Positions 28,220 to 43,493 of a stretch of 64,000 nt of DNA are shown here, in pieces. Position 1 is the stretch's first letter, and each line of letters starts with the position of its first letter. The DNA comes from Prostheceraeus crozeri (Eukaryota > Platyhelminthes > Polycladida > Euryleptidae). The translations under genes were made by a program, and so were the position numbers. The DNA is taken from the NCBI GenBank assembly GCA_907163375.1, contig CAJQUW010014315.1, positions 1 through 64,000 on the forward strand, written 5' to 3'. The notes below the pieces were generated by a model that was not told the origin of the DNA, did not search any database, and was given only the letters and a program-made list of their open reading frames with translations.

Positions 28220-31200
28220 GTGAAGCACTTGAAGGCCACATTATCGATATCACACGTTATTATTGACTCATTAGATATTTAAAAAGGACAGCAATTACTC
28301 AAGTTACACACACACACAGAGCAGGTTTACGGGGCGCAGGATCCCTGATCAAACAGAATTTATCTGCATCATCTATCAATGTCTATGACTATCAAACGTG
28401 AAGCACTTGAAGGCCACATTATCGATATCACACGTTATGAATGACTCATTAGACATTTACGAAGGTACAGCAATTACTCAAGTTACACACACACAGAGCC
28501 GGTTTACGGGGCGCAGGATCCCTGATCAAACAGAATTTATCTGCATCATCTATCAATGTCTATGACTATCAAACGTGAAGCACTTGAAGGCCACATTGAC
28601 GATATCACACGTTATTAATGACTCATCAGACATTTACAAAGGTACAGCAATTACTCAAGTTACACACAGAGCCGGTTTACGGGGCGCAGGATCCCTGATC
28701 AAACAGAATTTATCTGCATCATCTATCAACGTCTATGGCTATCAAACGTGAAGCACTTGAAGGCCACATTATCGATATCACACGTTATGAATGACTCATT
28801 AGACATTTACAAAGGTACAGCAATTACTCAAGTTACACACAGAGCCGGTTTACGGGGCGCAGGATCCCTGATCAAACAGAATTTATCTGCATCATCTATC
28901 AATGTCTATGGCTATCAAACGTGAAGCACTTGAAGGCCACATTATCGATATCACACGTTATGAATGACTCATTAGACATTTACAAAGGTACAGCAATTAC
29001 TCAAGTTACACACACACAGAGCCGGTTTACGGGGCGCAGGATCCCTGATCAAACAGAATTTATCTGCATCATCTATCAATGTCTATGACTATCAAACGTG
29101 AAGCACTTGAAGGCCACATTATCGATATCACACGTTATGAATGACTCATTAGACATTTACAAAGGTACAGCAATTACTCAAGTTACACACAGAGCCGGTT
29201 TACGGGGCGCAGGATCCCTGATCAAACAGAATTTATCTGCATCATCTATCAATGTCTATGACTATCAAACGTGAAGCACTTGAAGGCCACATTATCGATA
29301 TCACACGTTATTAATGACTCATTAGACATTTACAAAGGTACAGCAATTACTCAAGTTACACACAGAGCCGGTTTACGGGGCGCAGGATTCCTGATCAAAC
29401 AGAATTTATCTGCATCATCTATCAATGTCCATGGCTATCAAACGTGAAGCACTTGAAGGCCACATTATCGATATCACACGTTATGAATGACTCATTAGAC
29501 ATTTACAAAGGTACAGCAATTACTCAAGTTACACACAGAGCCGGTTTACGGGGCGCAGGATCCCTGATCAAACAGAATTTATCTGCATCATCTATCAATG
29601 TCTATGGCTATCAAACGTGAAGCACTTGAAGGCCACATTATCGATATCACACGTTATTAATGACTCATCAGACATTTACAAAGGAACAGCAATTACTCAA
29701 GTTACACACAGAGCCGGTTTACGGGGCGCAGGATCCCTGATCAAACAGAATTTATCTGCATCATCTATCAATGTCTATGGCTATCAAACGTGAAGCACTT
29801 GAAGGCCACATTATCGATATCACACGTTATGAATGACTCATTAGACATTTACAAAGGAACAGCAATTACTCAAGTTACACACAGAGCAGGTTTACGGGGC
29901 GCAGGATTCCTGATCAAACAGAATTTATCTGCATCATCTATCAATGTCTATGACTATCAAACGTGAAGCACTTGAAGGCCACATTATCGATATCACACGT
30001 TATGAATGACTCATTAGACATTTACAAAGGTACAGCAATTACTCAAGTTACACACAGAGCCGGTTTACGGGGCGCAGGATTCCTGATCAAACAGAATTTA
30101 TCTGCATCATCTATCAATGTCCATGGCTATCAAACGTGAAGCACTTGAAGGCCACATTATCGATATCACACGTTATTAATGACTCATTAGACATTTACAA
30201 AGGAACAGCAATTACTCAAGTTACACACAGAGCCGGTTTACGGGGCGCAGGATCCCTGATCAAACAGAATTTATCTGCATCATCTATCAACGTCTATGGC
30301 TATCAAACGTGAAGCACTTGAAGGCCACATTGACGATATCACACGTTATGAATGACTCATTAGACATTTACAAAGGTACAGCAATTACTCAAGTTACACA
30401 CACACACACAGAGCCGGTTTACGGGGCGCAGGATCCCTGATCAAACAGAATTTATCTGCATCATCTATCAATGTCTATGACTATCAAACGTGAAGCACTT
30501 GAAGGCCACATTATCGATATCACACGTTATGAATGACTCATTAGACATTTACAAAGGTACAGCAAATACTCAGGTTACACACACACACAGAGCCGGTTTA
30601 CGGGGCGCAGGATCCCTGATCAAACAGAATTTATCTGCATCATCTATCAACGTCTATGACTATCAAACGTGAAGCACTTGAAGGCCACATTATCGATATC
30701 ACACGTTATGAATGACTCATTAGACATTTACAAAAGTACAGCAATTACTCAAGTTACACACAGAGCCGGTTTACGGGGCGCAGGATCCCTGATCAAACAG
30801 AATTTATCTGCATCATCTATCAATGTCTATGACTATCAAACGTGAAGCACTTGAAGGCCACATTATCGATATCACACGTTATTAATGACTCATCAGACAT
30901 TTACAAAGGAACAGCAATTACTCAAGTTACACACAGAGCCGGTATACGGGGCGCAGGATTCCTGATCAAGCAGAATTTATCTGCATCATCTATCAATGTC
31001 CATGGCTATCAAACGTGAAGCACTTGAAGGCCACATTATCGATATCACACGTTATGAATGTCTCATTAGACATTTACAAAGGTACAGCAATTACTCAAGT
31101 TACACACAGAGCCGGTTTACGGGGCGCAGGATCCCTGATCAAACAGAATTTATCTGCATCATCTATCAATGTCTATGGCTATCAAACGTGAAGCACTTGA

Positions 31201-34200
31201 AGGCCACATTATCGATATCACACGTTATTAATGACTCATCAGACATTTACAAAGGAACAGCAATTACTCAAGTTACACACAGAGCCGGTTTACGGGTCGC
31301 AGGATCCCTGATCAAACAGAATTTATCTGCATCATCTATCAACGTCTATGGTTATCAAACGTGAAGCACTTGAAGGCCACATTATCGATATCACACGTTA
31401 TGAATGACTCATTAGACATTTACAAAGGTACAGCAATTACTCAAGTTACACACAGAGCCGGTTTACGGGGCGCAGGATTCCTGATCAAACAGAATTTATC
31501 TGCATCATCTATCAATGTCTATGGCTATCAAACGTGAAGCACTTGAAGGCTACATTATCGATATCACACGTTATGAATGACTCATTAGACATTTACAAAA
31601 GTACAGCAATTACTCAAGTTACACACACACACAGAGCAGGTTTACGGGGCGCAGGATCCCTGATCAAACAGAATTTATCTGCATCATCTATCAATGTCTA
31701 TGACTATCAAACGTGAAGCACTTGAAGGCCACATTATCGATATCACACGTTATGAATGACTCATTAGACATTTACAAAGGAACAGCAATTACTCAAGTTA
31801 CACACACACACAGAGCCGGTTTACGGGGCGCAGGATCCCTGATCAAACAGAATTTATCTGCATCATCTATCAATGTCTATGACTATCAAACGTGAAGCAC
31901 TTGAAGGCCACATTGACGATATCACACGTTATTAATGACTCATCAGACATTTACAAAGGTACAGCAATTACTCAAGTTACACACAGAGCCGGTTTACGGG
32001 GCGCAGGATTCCTGATCAAACAGAATTTATCTGCATCATCTATCAATTTCCATGGCTATCAAACGTGAAGCACTTGAAGGCCACATTATCGATATCACAC
32101 GTTATTAATGACTCATTAGACATTTACAAAGGAACAGCAATTACTCAAGTTACACACAGAGCCGGTTTACGGGGCGCAGGATTCCTGATCAAACAGAATT
32201 TATCTGCATCATCTATCAATGTCTATGGCTATCAAACGTGAAGCACTTGAAGGCCACATTATCGATATCACACGTTATTAATGACTCATTAGACATTTAC
32301 AAAGGAACAGCAATTACTCAAGTTACACACAGAGCCGGTTTACGGGGCGCAGGATCCCTGATCAAACAGAATTTATCTGCATCATCTATCAACGTCTATG
32401 GCTATCAAACGTGAAGCACTTGAAGGCCACATTATCGATATCACACGTTATGAATGACTCATTAGACATTTACAAAGGTACAGCAATTACTCAAGTTACA
32501 CACAGAGCCGGTTTACGGGGCGCAGGATCCCTGATCAAACAGAATTTATCTGCATCATCTATCAATGTCTATGACTATCAAACGTGAAGCACTTGAAGGC
32601 CACATTATCGATATCACACGTTATGAATGACTCATTAGACATTTACAAAGGTACAGCAAATACTCAGGTTACACACACACACAGAGCCGGTTTACGGGGC
32701 GCAGGATCCCTGATCAAACAGAATTTATCTGCATCATCTATCAATGTCTATGACTATCAAACGTGAAGCACTTGAAGGCCACATTATCGATATCACACGT
32801 TATGAATGACTCCTTAGACATTTACAAAGGTACAGCAATTACTCAAGTTACACACAGAGCCGGGTTACGGGGCGCAGGATCCCTGATCAAACAGAATTTA
32901 TCTGCATCATCTATCAATGTCTATGACTATCAAACGTGAAGCACTTGAAGGCCACATTATCGATATCACACGTTATTAATGACTCATCAGACATTTACAA
33001 AGGAACAGCAATTACTCAAGTTACACACAGAGCCGGTTTACGGGGCGCAGGATTCCTGATCAAACAGAATTTATCTGCATCATCTATCAATGTCCATGGC
33101 TATCAAACGTGAAGCACTTGAAGGCCACATTATCGATATCACACGTTATGAATGACTCATTAGACATTTACAAAGGTACAGCAATTACTCAAGTTACACA
33201 CAGAGCCGGTTTACGGGGCGCAGGATCCCTGATCAAACAGAATTTATCTGCATCATCTATCAATGTCTATGGCTATCAAACGTGAAGCACTTGAAGGCCA
33301 CATTATCGATATCACACGTTATTAATGACTCATCAGACATTTACAAAGGAACAGCAATTACTCAAGTTACACACAGAGCCGGTTTACGGGTCGCAGGATC
33401 CCTGATCAAACAGAATTTATCTGCATCATCTATCAACGTCTATGGTTATCAAACGTGAAGCACTTGAAGGCCACATTATCGATATCACACGTTATGAATG
33501 ACTCATTAGACATTTACAAAGGTACAGCAATTACTCAAGTTACACACAGAGCCGGTTTACGGGGCGCAGGATTCCTGATCAAACAGAATTTATCTGCATC
33601 ATCTATCAATGTCTATGGCTATCAAACGTGAAGCACTTGAAGGCCACATTATCGATATCACACGTTATGAATGACTCATTAGACATTTACAAAAGTACAG
33701 CAATTACTCAAGTTACACACACACACAGAGCCGGTTTACGGGGCGCAGGATCCCTGATCAAACAGAATTTATCTGCATCATCTATCAATGTCTATGACTA
33801 TCAAACGTGAAGCACTTGAAGGCCACATTATCGATATCACACGTTATGAATGACTCATTAGACATTTACAAAGGAACAGCAATTACTCAAGTTACACACA
33901 CACACAGAGCCGGTTTACGGGGCGCAGGATCCCTGATCAAACAGAATTTATCTGCATCATCTATCAATGTCTATGGCTATCAAACGTGAAGCACTTGAAG
34001 GCCACATTATCGATATCACACGTTATGAATGACTCATTAGACATTTACAAAGGTACAGCAATTACTCAAGTTACACACACAGAGCCGGTTTACGGGGCGC
34101 AGGATCCCTGATCAAACAGAATTTATCTGCATCATCTATCAATGTCTATGGCTATCAAACGTGAAGCACTTGAAGGCCACATTATCGATATCACACGTTA

Positions 34201-37200
34201 TTAATGACTCATTAGACATTTACAAAGGAACAGCAATTACTCAAGTTACACACAGAGCCGGTTTACGGGTCGCAGGATCCCTGATCAAACAGAATTTATC
34301 TGCATCATCTATCAACGTCTATGGTTATCAAACGTGAAGCACTTGAAGGCCACATTATCGATATCACACGTTATGAATGACTCATTAGACATTTACAAAG
34401 GTACAGCAATTACTCAAGTTACACACAGAGCCGGTTTACGGGGCGCAGGATTCCTGATCAAACAGAATTTATCTGCATCATCTATCAATGTCTATGGCTA
34501 TCAAACGTGAAGCACTTGAAGGCCACATTATCGATATCACACGTTATGAATGACTCATTAGACATTTACAAAGTACAGCAATTACTCAAGTTACACACAC
34601 ACACAGAGCCGGTTTACGGGGCGCAGGATCCCTGATCAAACAGAATTTATCTGCATCATCTATCAATGTCTATGGCTATCAAACGTGAAGCACTTGAAGG
34701 CCACATTATCGATATCACACGTTATGAATGACTCATTAGACATTTACAAAGGAACAGCAATTACTCAAGTTACACACACACACAGAGACGGTTTACGGGG
34801 CGCAGGATCCCTGATCAAACAGAATTTATCTGCATCATCTATCAATGTCTATGGCTATCAAACGTGAAGCACTTGAAGGCCACATTATCGATATCACACG
34901 TTATGAATGACTCATTAGACATTTACAAAGGTACAGCAATTACTCAAGTTACACACAGAGCCGGTTTACGGGGCGCAGGATCCCTGATCAAACAGAATTT
35001 ATCTGCATCATCTATCAATGTCTATGGCTATCAAACGTGAAGCACTTGAAGGCCACATTATCGATATCACACGTTATTAATGACTCATTAGACATTTACA
35101 AAGGAACAGCAATTACTCAAGTTACACACACACAGAGCCGGTTTACGGGGCGCAGGATCCCTGATCAAACAGAATTTATCTGCATCATCTATCAACGTCT
35201 ATGGTTATCAAACGTGAAGCACTTGAAGGCCACATTATCGATATCACACGTTATGAATGACTCATTAGACATTTACAAAGGTACAGCAATTACTCAAGTT
35301 ACACACAGAGCCGGTTTACGGGGCGCAGGATTCCTGATCAAACAGAATTTATCTGCATCATCTATCAATGTCTATGGCTATCAAACGTGAAGCACTTGAA
35401 GGCCACATTATCGATATCACACGTTATGAATGACTCATTAGACATTTACAAAAGTACAGCAATTACTCAAGTTACACACACACACAGAGCCGGTTTACGG
35501 GGCGCAGGATCCCTGATCAAACAGAATTTATCTGCATCATCTATCAATGTCTATGACTATCAAACGTGAAGCACTTGAAGGCCACATTATCGATATCACA
35601 CGTTATGAATGACTCATTAGACATTTACAAAGGAACAGCAATTACTCAAGTTACACACACACACACAGAGCCGGTTTACGGGGCGCAGGATCCCTGATCA
35701 AACAGAATTTATCTGCATCATCTATCAATGTCTATGACTATCAAACGTGAAGCACTTGAAGGCCACATTGACGATATCACACGTTATTAATGACTCATCA
35801 GACATTTACAAAGGTACAGCAATTACTCAAGTTACACACAGAGCCGGTTTACGGGGCGCAGGATTCCTGATCAAACAGAATTTATCTGCATCATCTATCA
35901 ATGTCCATGGCTATCAAACGTGAAGCACTTGAAGGCCACATTATCGATATCACACGTTATTAATGACTCATTAGACATTTACAAAGGAACAGCAATTACT
36001 CAAGTTACACACAGAGCCGGTTTACGGGGCGCAGGATTCCTGATCAAACAGAATTTATCTGCATCATCTATCAATGTCCATGGCTATCAAACGTGAAGCA
36101 CTTGAAGGCCACATTATCGATATCACACGTTATTAATGACTCATTAGACATTTACAAAGGAACAGCAATTACTCAAGTTACACACAGAGCCGGTTTACGG
36201 GGCGCAGGATCCCTGATCAAACAGAATTTATCTGCATCATCTATCAATGTCTATGGCTATCAAACGTGAAGCACTTGAAGGCCACATTATCGATATCACA
36301 CGTTATTAATGACTCATTAGACATTTACAAAGGTACAGCAATTACTCAAGTTACACACAGAGCCGGTTTACGGGGCGCAGGATCCCTGATCAAACAGAAT
36401 TTATCTGCATCATCTATCAATGTCTATGGCTATCAAACGTGAAGCACTTGAAGGCCACATTATCGATATCACACGTTATGAATGACTCATTAGACATTTA
36501 CAAAGGTACAGCAATTACTCAAGTTACACACAGAGCCGGTTTACGGGGCGCAGGATCCCTGATCAAACAGAATTTATCTGCATCATCTATCAATGTCTAT
36601 GACTATCAAACGTGAAGCACTTGAAGGCCACATTATCGATATCACACGTTATGAATGACTCATTAGACATTTACAAAGGTACAGCAATTACTCAAGTTAC
36701 ACACACACAGAGCCGGTTTACGGGGCGCAGGATCCCTGATCAAACAGAATTTATCTGCATCATCTATCAATGTCTATGACTATCAAACGTGAAGCACTTG
36801 AAGGCCACATTATCGATATCACACGTTATTAATGACTCATTAGACATTTACAAAGGTACAGCAATTACTCAAGTTACACACACACACAGAGCCGGTTTAC
36901 GGGGCGCAGGATTCCTGATCAAACAGAATTTATCTGCATCATCTATCAATGTCTATGGCTATCAAACGTGAAGCACTTGAAGGCCACATTATCGATATCA
37001 CACGTTATGAATGACTCATTAGACATTTACAAAGGTACAGCAATTACTCAAGTTACACACAGAGCCGGTTTACGGGGCGCAGGATCCCTGATCAAACAGA
37101 ATTTATCTGCATCATCTATCAATGTCTATGGCTATCAAACGTGAAGCACTTGAAGGCCACATTATCGATATCACACGTTATTAATGACTCATCAGACATT

Positions 37201-38018
37201 TACAAAGGAACAGCAATTACTCAAGTTACACACAGAGCCGGTTTACGGGCGCAGGATCCCTGATCAAACAGAATTTATCTGCATCATCTATCAACGTCTA
37301 TGGTTATCAAACGTGAAGCACTTGAAGGCCACATTATCGATATCACACGTTATGAATGACTCATTAGACATTTACAAAGGTACAGCAATTACTCAAGTTA
37401 CACACAGAGCCGGTTTACGGGGCGCAGGATTCCTGATCAAACAGAATTTATCTGCATCATCTATCAATGTCTATGGCTATCAAACGTGAAGCACTTGAAG
37501 GCCACATTATCGATATCACACGTTATGAATGACTCATTAGACATTTACAAAAGTACAGCAATTACTCAAGTTACACACACACACAGAGCCGGTTTACGGG
37601 GCGCAGGATCCCTGATCAAACAGAATTTATCTGCATCATCTATCAATGTCTATGACTATCAAACGTGAAGCACTTGAAGGCCACATTATCGATATCACAC
37701 GTTATGAATGACTCATTAGACATTTACAAAGGAACAGCAATTACTCAAGTTACACACACACACACAGAGCCGGTTTACGGGGCGCAGGATCCCTGATCAA
37801 ACAGAATTTATCTGCATCATCTATCAATGTCTATGACTATCAAACGTGAAGCACTTGAAGGCCACATTATCGATATCACACGTTATTAATGACTCATCAG
37901 ACATTTACAAAGGTACACCAATTACTCAAGTTACACACAGAGCCGGTATACGGGGCGCAGGATTCCTGATCAAGCAGAATTTATCTGCATCATCTATCAA
38001 TGTCCATGGCTATCAAAC
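28220..38018 (+). repeat. Middle satellite domain with 12-monomer higher-order structure
   Basis: This stretch is still dominated by gaaggccac monomers, but variants such as gactcatcag, caatgtccatgg, ggtcgcagg and tatgac are frequent and occur in a repeated order. Pairs of 179-bp monomers recur about every 2.1 kb (31,534/31,713; 33,628/33,807; 35,387 and 37,486, offset 2,099 bp). Offsets between the second and third groups are shorter (1,759 bp), so the periodicity is not uniform. Domain limits are approximate. Confidence 0.7.
30490..34684 (+). repeat. 12-monomer higher-order repeat, 2,094 bp, two copies
   Basis: Starts at 30,490, 31,534 and 31,713 are repeated exactly 2,094 bp later at 32,584, 33,628 and 33,807. 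Monomer lengths in the first copy are 179, five of 173, 179, 179, four of 173. A variant I saw only at these two places, agcaaatactcagg, lies at 30,561 and 32,655, also 2,094 bp apart, which ties the two blocks to one duplication. Late in the second copy, monomers of 175 and 178 bp appear where the first has 173, so tract length and single-base deletions have changed since the duplication. Confidence 0.88.
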
Positions 38019-41014
38019 GTGAAGCACTTGAAGGCCACATTATCGATATCACACGTTATTAATGACTCATTAGACATTTACAAAAGTACAGCAATTACTC
38101 AAGTTACACACACACACAGAGCCGGTTTACGGGGCGCAGGATCCCTGATCAAACAGAATTTATCTGCATCATCTATCAACGTCTATGGCTATCAAACGTG
38201 AAGCACTTGAAGGCCACATTAACGATATCACACGTTATTAATGACTCATTAGACATTTACAAAGGTACAGCAATTACTCAAGTTACACACACACATAGCC
38301 GTTTACGGGGCACAAGATTCCTGATCAAACAGAATTTATCTGCATCATCTATCAACGTCTATGGCTATCAAACGTGAAGCACTTGAAGGCCACATTATCG
38401 ATATCACACGTTATGAATGTCTCATTAGACATTTACAAAGGTACAGCAATTACTCAAGTTACACACACACACACAGAGCCGGTTTACGGGGCGCAGGATT
38501 CCTGATCAAACAGAATTTATCTTCATCATCTATCAACGTCTATGGCTATCAAACGTGAAGCACTTGAAGTCCACATTATCGATATTACACGTTATTAATG
38601 ACTCATTAGACATTTACAAAGGAATAGCAATTACTCAAGCTGCACACGGAGCCGGTTTACGGGGCGCAGGATCCCTGATCAAACAGAGTTTATCTGCATC
38701 ATCTATCAATGTCTATGGCTATCAAACGTGAAGCACTTGAAGGCCCCATTATCGATATCACACGTTATGAATGACTCATTAGACATTTACAAAGGTACAG
38801 CAATTACTCAAGTTACACACAGAGCCGGTTTACGGGGCGCAGGATCCCTGATCAAACAGAGTTTATCTGCATCATCTATCAATGTCTATGGCTATCAAAC
38901 GTGAAGCACTTGAAGTCCACATTATCGATATCACACGTTATTAATGACTCATTAGACATTTACAAAAGTACAGCAATTACTCAAGTTACACACACACACA
39001 GAGCCGGTTTACGGGGCGCAGGATTCCTGATCAAACAGAATTTATCTGCATCATCTATTAACGTCTATGGCTATCAAACGTGAAGCACTTGAAGGCCACA
39101 TTAACGATATCACACGTTATTAATGACTCATTAGACATTTACAAAGGAACAGCAATTACTCAAGTTACACACACACATAGCCGTTTACGGGGCACAAGAT
39201 TCCTGATCAAACAGAATTTATCTGCATCATCTATCAACGTCTATGGCTATCAAACGTGAAGCACTTGAAGGCCACATTATCGATATCACACGTTATGAAT
39301 GTCTCATTAGACATTTACAAAAGTACAGCAATTACTCAAGTTACACACACACACAGAGCCGGTTTACGGGGCGCAGGATTCCTGATCAAACAGAATTTAT
39401 CTGCATCATCTATCAACGTCTATGGCTATCAAACGTGAAGCACTTGAAGTCCACATTATCGATATTACACGTTATTAATGACTCATTAGACATTTACAAA
39501 GGAACAGCAATTACTCAAGCTGCACACGGAGCCGGTTTACGGGGCGCAGGATCCCTGATCAAACAGAGTTTATCTGCATCATCTATCAATGTCTATGGCT
39601 ATCAAACGTGAAGCACTTGAAGGCCCCATTATCGATATCACACGTTATGAATGACTCATTAGACATTTACAAAGGTACAGCAATTACTCAAGTTACACAC
39701 AGAGCCGGTTTACGGGGCGCAGGATCCCTGATCAAACAGAATTTATCTGCATCATCTATCAATGTCTATGACTATCAAACGTGAAGCACTTGAAGGCCAC
39801 ATTATCGATATCACACGTTATGAATGACTCATTAGACATTTACAAAGGAACAGCAATTACTCAAGTTACACACACACACACAGAGCCGGTTTACGGGGCG
39901 CAGGATCCCTGATCAAACAGAATTTATCTGCATCATCTATCATGTCTATGGCTATCAAACGTGAAGCACTTGAAGGCCACATTGACGATATCACACGTTA
40001 TTAATGACTAATTAGACATTTACAAAAGTACAGCAATTACTCAAGTTACACACACAGAGCCGTTTACGGGGCGCAGGATTCCTGATCAAACAGAATTTAT
40101 CTGCATCATCTATCAACGTCTATGGCTATCAAACGTGAAGCACTTGAAGTCCACATTATCGATATCACACGTTATTAATGACTCATTAGACATTTACAAA
40201 AGTACAGCAATTACTCAAGTTAAACACACACACAGAGCCGGTTTACGGGGCGCAGGATTCCTGATCAAACAGAATTTATCTGCATCATCTATCAACGTCA
40301 ATGGCTATTAAACGTGAAGCACTTGAAGGCCACATTAACGATATCACACGTTATTAATGACTAATTAGACATTTACAAAAGTACAGCAATTACTCAAGTT
40401 ACCCACAGAGCCTGTTTACGGGGCGCAGGATCCCTGATCAAACAGAATTTATCTGCATCATCTATCAACGTCTATGACTATCAAACGTGAAGCACTTGAA
40501 GGCCACATTATCGATATCACACGTTATGAATGACTCATTTGACATTTACAAAAGTACAGCAATTACTCAAGTTACACACACACACAGAGCCGGTTTACGG
40601 GGCGCAGGATTCCTGATCAAACAGAATTTATCTTCATCATCTATCAATGTCTATGGCTATCAAACGTGAAGCACTTGAAGTCCACATTATCGATATTACA
40701 CGTTATTAATGACTAATTAGACATTTACAAAAGTACAGCAATTACTCAAGTTACACACACACAGAGCCGTTTACGGGGCGCAGGATCCCTGATCAAACAG
40801 AGTTTATCTGCATCATCTATCAATGTCTATGGCTATCAAACGTGAAGCACTTGAAGGCCCCATTATCGATATCACACGTTATGAATGACTCATTAGACAT
40901 TTACAAAGGTACAGCAATTACTCAAGTTACACACAGAGCCGGTTTACGGGGCGCAGGATCCCTGATCAAACAGAGTTTATCTGCATCATCTATCAATGTC
41001 TATGGCTATCAAAC

Positions 41015-43493
41015 GTGAAGCACTTGAAGTCCACATTATCGATGTTGCACGTTATTAATGACTCATTAGACATTTACAAAAGTACAGCAATTACTCAAGT
41101 TACACACACACACAGACCCGGTTTACGGGGCGCAGGATTCCTGATCAAACAGAATTTATCTGCATCATCTATTAACGTCTATGGCTATCAAACGTGAAGC
41201 ACTTGAAGGCCACATTAACGATATCACACGTTATTAATGACTCATTAGACATTTACAAAGGAACAGCAATTACTCAAGTTACACACACACATAGCCGTTT
41301 ACGGGGCACAAGATTCCTGATCAAACAGAATTTATCTGCATCATCTATCAACGTCTATGGCTATCAAACGTGAAGCACTTGAAGGCCACATTATCGATAT
41401 CACACGTTATGAATGTCTCATTAGACATTTACAAAGGTACAGCAATTACTCAAGTTACACACACACACACAGAGCCGGTTTACGGGGCGCAGGATCCCTG
41501 ATCAAACAGAATTTATCTGCATCATCTATCATGTCTATGGCTATCAAACGTGAAGCACTTGAAGGCCACATTGACGATATCACACGTTATTAATGACTAA
41601 TTAGACATTTACAAAAGTACAGCAATTACTCAAGTTACCCACAGAGCCTGTTTACGGGGCGCAGGATCCCTGATCAAACAGAATTTATCTGCATCATCTA
41701 TCAACGTCTATGACTATCAAACGTGAAGCACTTGAAGGCCACATTATCGATATCACACGTTATGAATGACTCATTAGACATTTACAAAAGTACAGCAATT
41801 ACTCAAGTTACACACACACACACAGAGCCGGTTTACGGGGCGCAGGATTCCTGATCAAACAGAATTTATCTGCATCATCTATCAATGTCTATGGCTATCA
41901 AACGTGAAGCACTTGAAGTCCACATTATCGATATTACACGTTATTAATGACTCATTAGACATTTACAAAGGAACAGCAATTACTCAAGCTGCACACGGAG
42001 CCGGTTTACGGGGCGCAGGATCCCTGATCAAACAGAGTTTATCTGCATCATCTATCAATGTCTATGGCTATCAAACGTGAAGCACTTGAAGGCCACATTA
42101 TCGATATCACACGTTATGAATGACTCATTAGACATTTACAAAGGAACAGCAATTACTCAAGTTACACACACACACACAGAGCCGGTTTACGGGGCGCAGG
42201 ATCCCTGATCAAACAGAATTTATCTGCATCATCTATCATGTCTATGGCTATCAAACGTGAAGCACTTGAAGGCCACATTGACGATATCACACGTTATTAA
42301 TGACTAATTAGACATTTACAAAAGTACAGCAATTACTCAAGTTACACACACAGAGCCGTTTACGGGGCGCAGGATTCCTGATCAAACAGAATTTATCTGC
42401 ATCATCTATCAACGTCTATGGCTATCAAACGTGAAGCACTTGAAGTCCACATTATCGATATCACACGTTATTAATGACTCATTAGACATTTACAAAAGTA
42501 CAGCAATTACTCAAGTTACACACACACACAGAGCCGGTTTACGGGGCGCAGGATTCCTGATCAAACAGAATTTATCTGCATCATCTATCAACGTCAATGG
42601 CTATCAAACGTGAAGCACTTGAAGGCCACATTAACGATATCACACGTTATTAATGACTAATTAGACATTTACAAAAGTACAGCAATTACTCAAGTTACAC
42701 ACACACAGAGCCGTTTACGGGGCACAGGATTCCTGATCAAACAGAATTTATCTGCATCATCTATCAACGTCTATGGCTATCAAACGTGAAGCACTTGAAG
42801 TCCACATTATCGATGTTGCACGTTATTAATGACTCATTAGACATTTACAAAAGAACAGCAATTACTCAAGCTACACACGGAGCCGGTTTACGGGGCGCAG
42901 GATCCCTGATCAAACAGAATTTATCTGCATCATCTATCAATGTCTATGGCTATCAAACGTGAAGCACTTGAAGTCCACATTATCGATATCACACGTTATT
43001 AATGACTCATTAGACATTTACAAAAGTACAGCAATTACTCAAGTTACACACACACACAGAGCCGGTTTACGGGGCGCAGGATTCCTGATCAAACAGAATT
43101 TATCTGCATCATCTATTAACGTCTATGGCTATCAAACGTGAAGCACTTGAAGGCCACATTAACGATATCACACGTTATTAATGACTCATTAGACATTTAC
43201 AAAGGAACAGCAATTACTCAAGTTACACACACACATAGCCGTTTACGGGGCACAAGATTCCTGATCAAACAGAATTTATCTGCATCATCTATCAACGTCT
43301 ATGGCTATCAAACGTGAAGCACTTGAAGGCCACATTATCGATATCACACGTTATGAATGTCTCATTAGACATTTACAAAGGTACAGCAATTACTCAAGTT
43401 ACACACACACACACAGAGCCGGTTTACGGGGCGCAGGATCCCTGATCAAACAGAATTTATCTGCATCATCTATCATGTCTATGGCTATCAAAC
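41015..43493 (+). repeat. 11-monomer displaced duplication, offset 1,944 bp
   Basis: Monomer starts 41,015, 41,194, 41,370 and 41,550 recur at 42,959, 43,138, 43,314 and 43,494. The interval of 1,944 bp holds 11 monomers with lengths 179, 176, 180, 173, 181, 173, 180, 174, 179, 176, 173. The diagnostic monomer with catagccgtttacggggcaca is present in both. Similarity in variant order is clear for about three monomers and then changes (173 versus 172 bp), so this is a partial duplication rather than a full second period. The 43,138-44,050 segment also has a copy at 49,829-50,740 (offset 6,691 bp). Confidence 0.75.
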
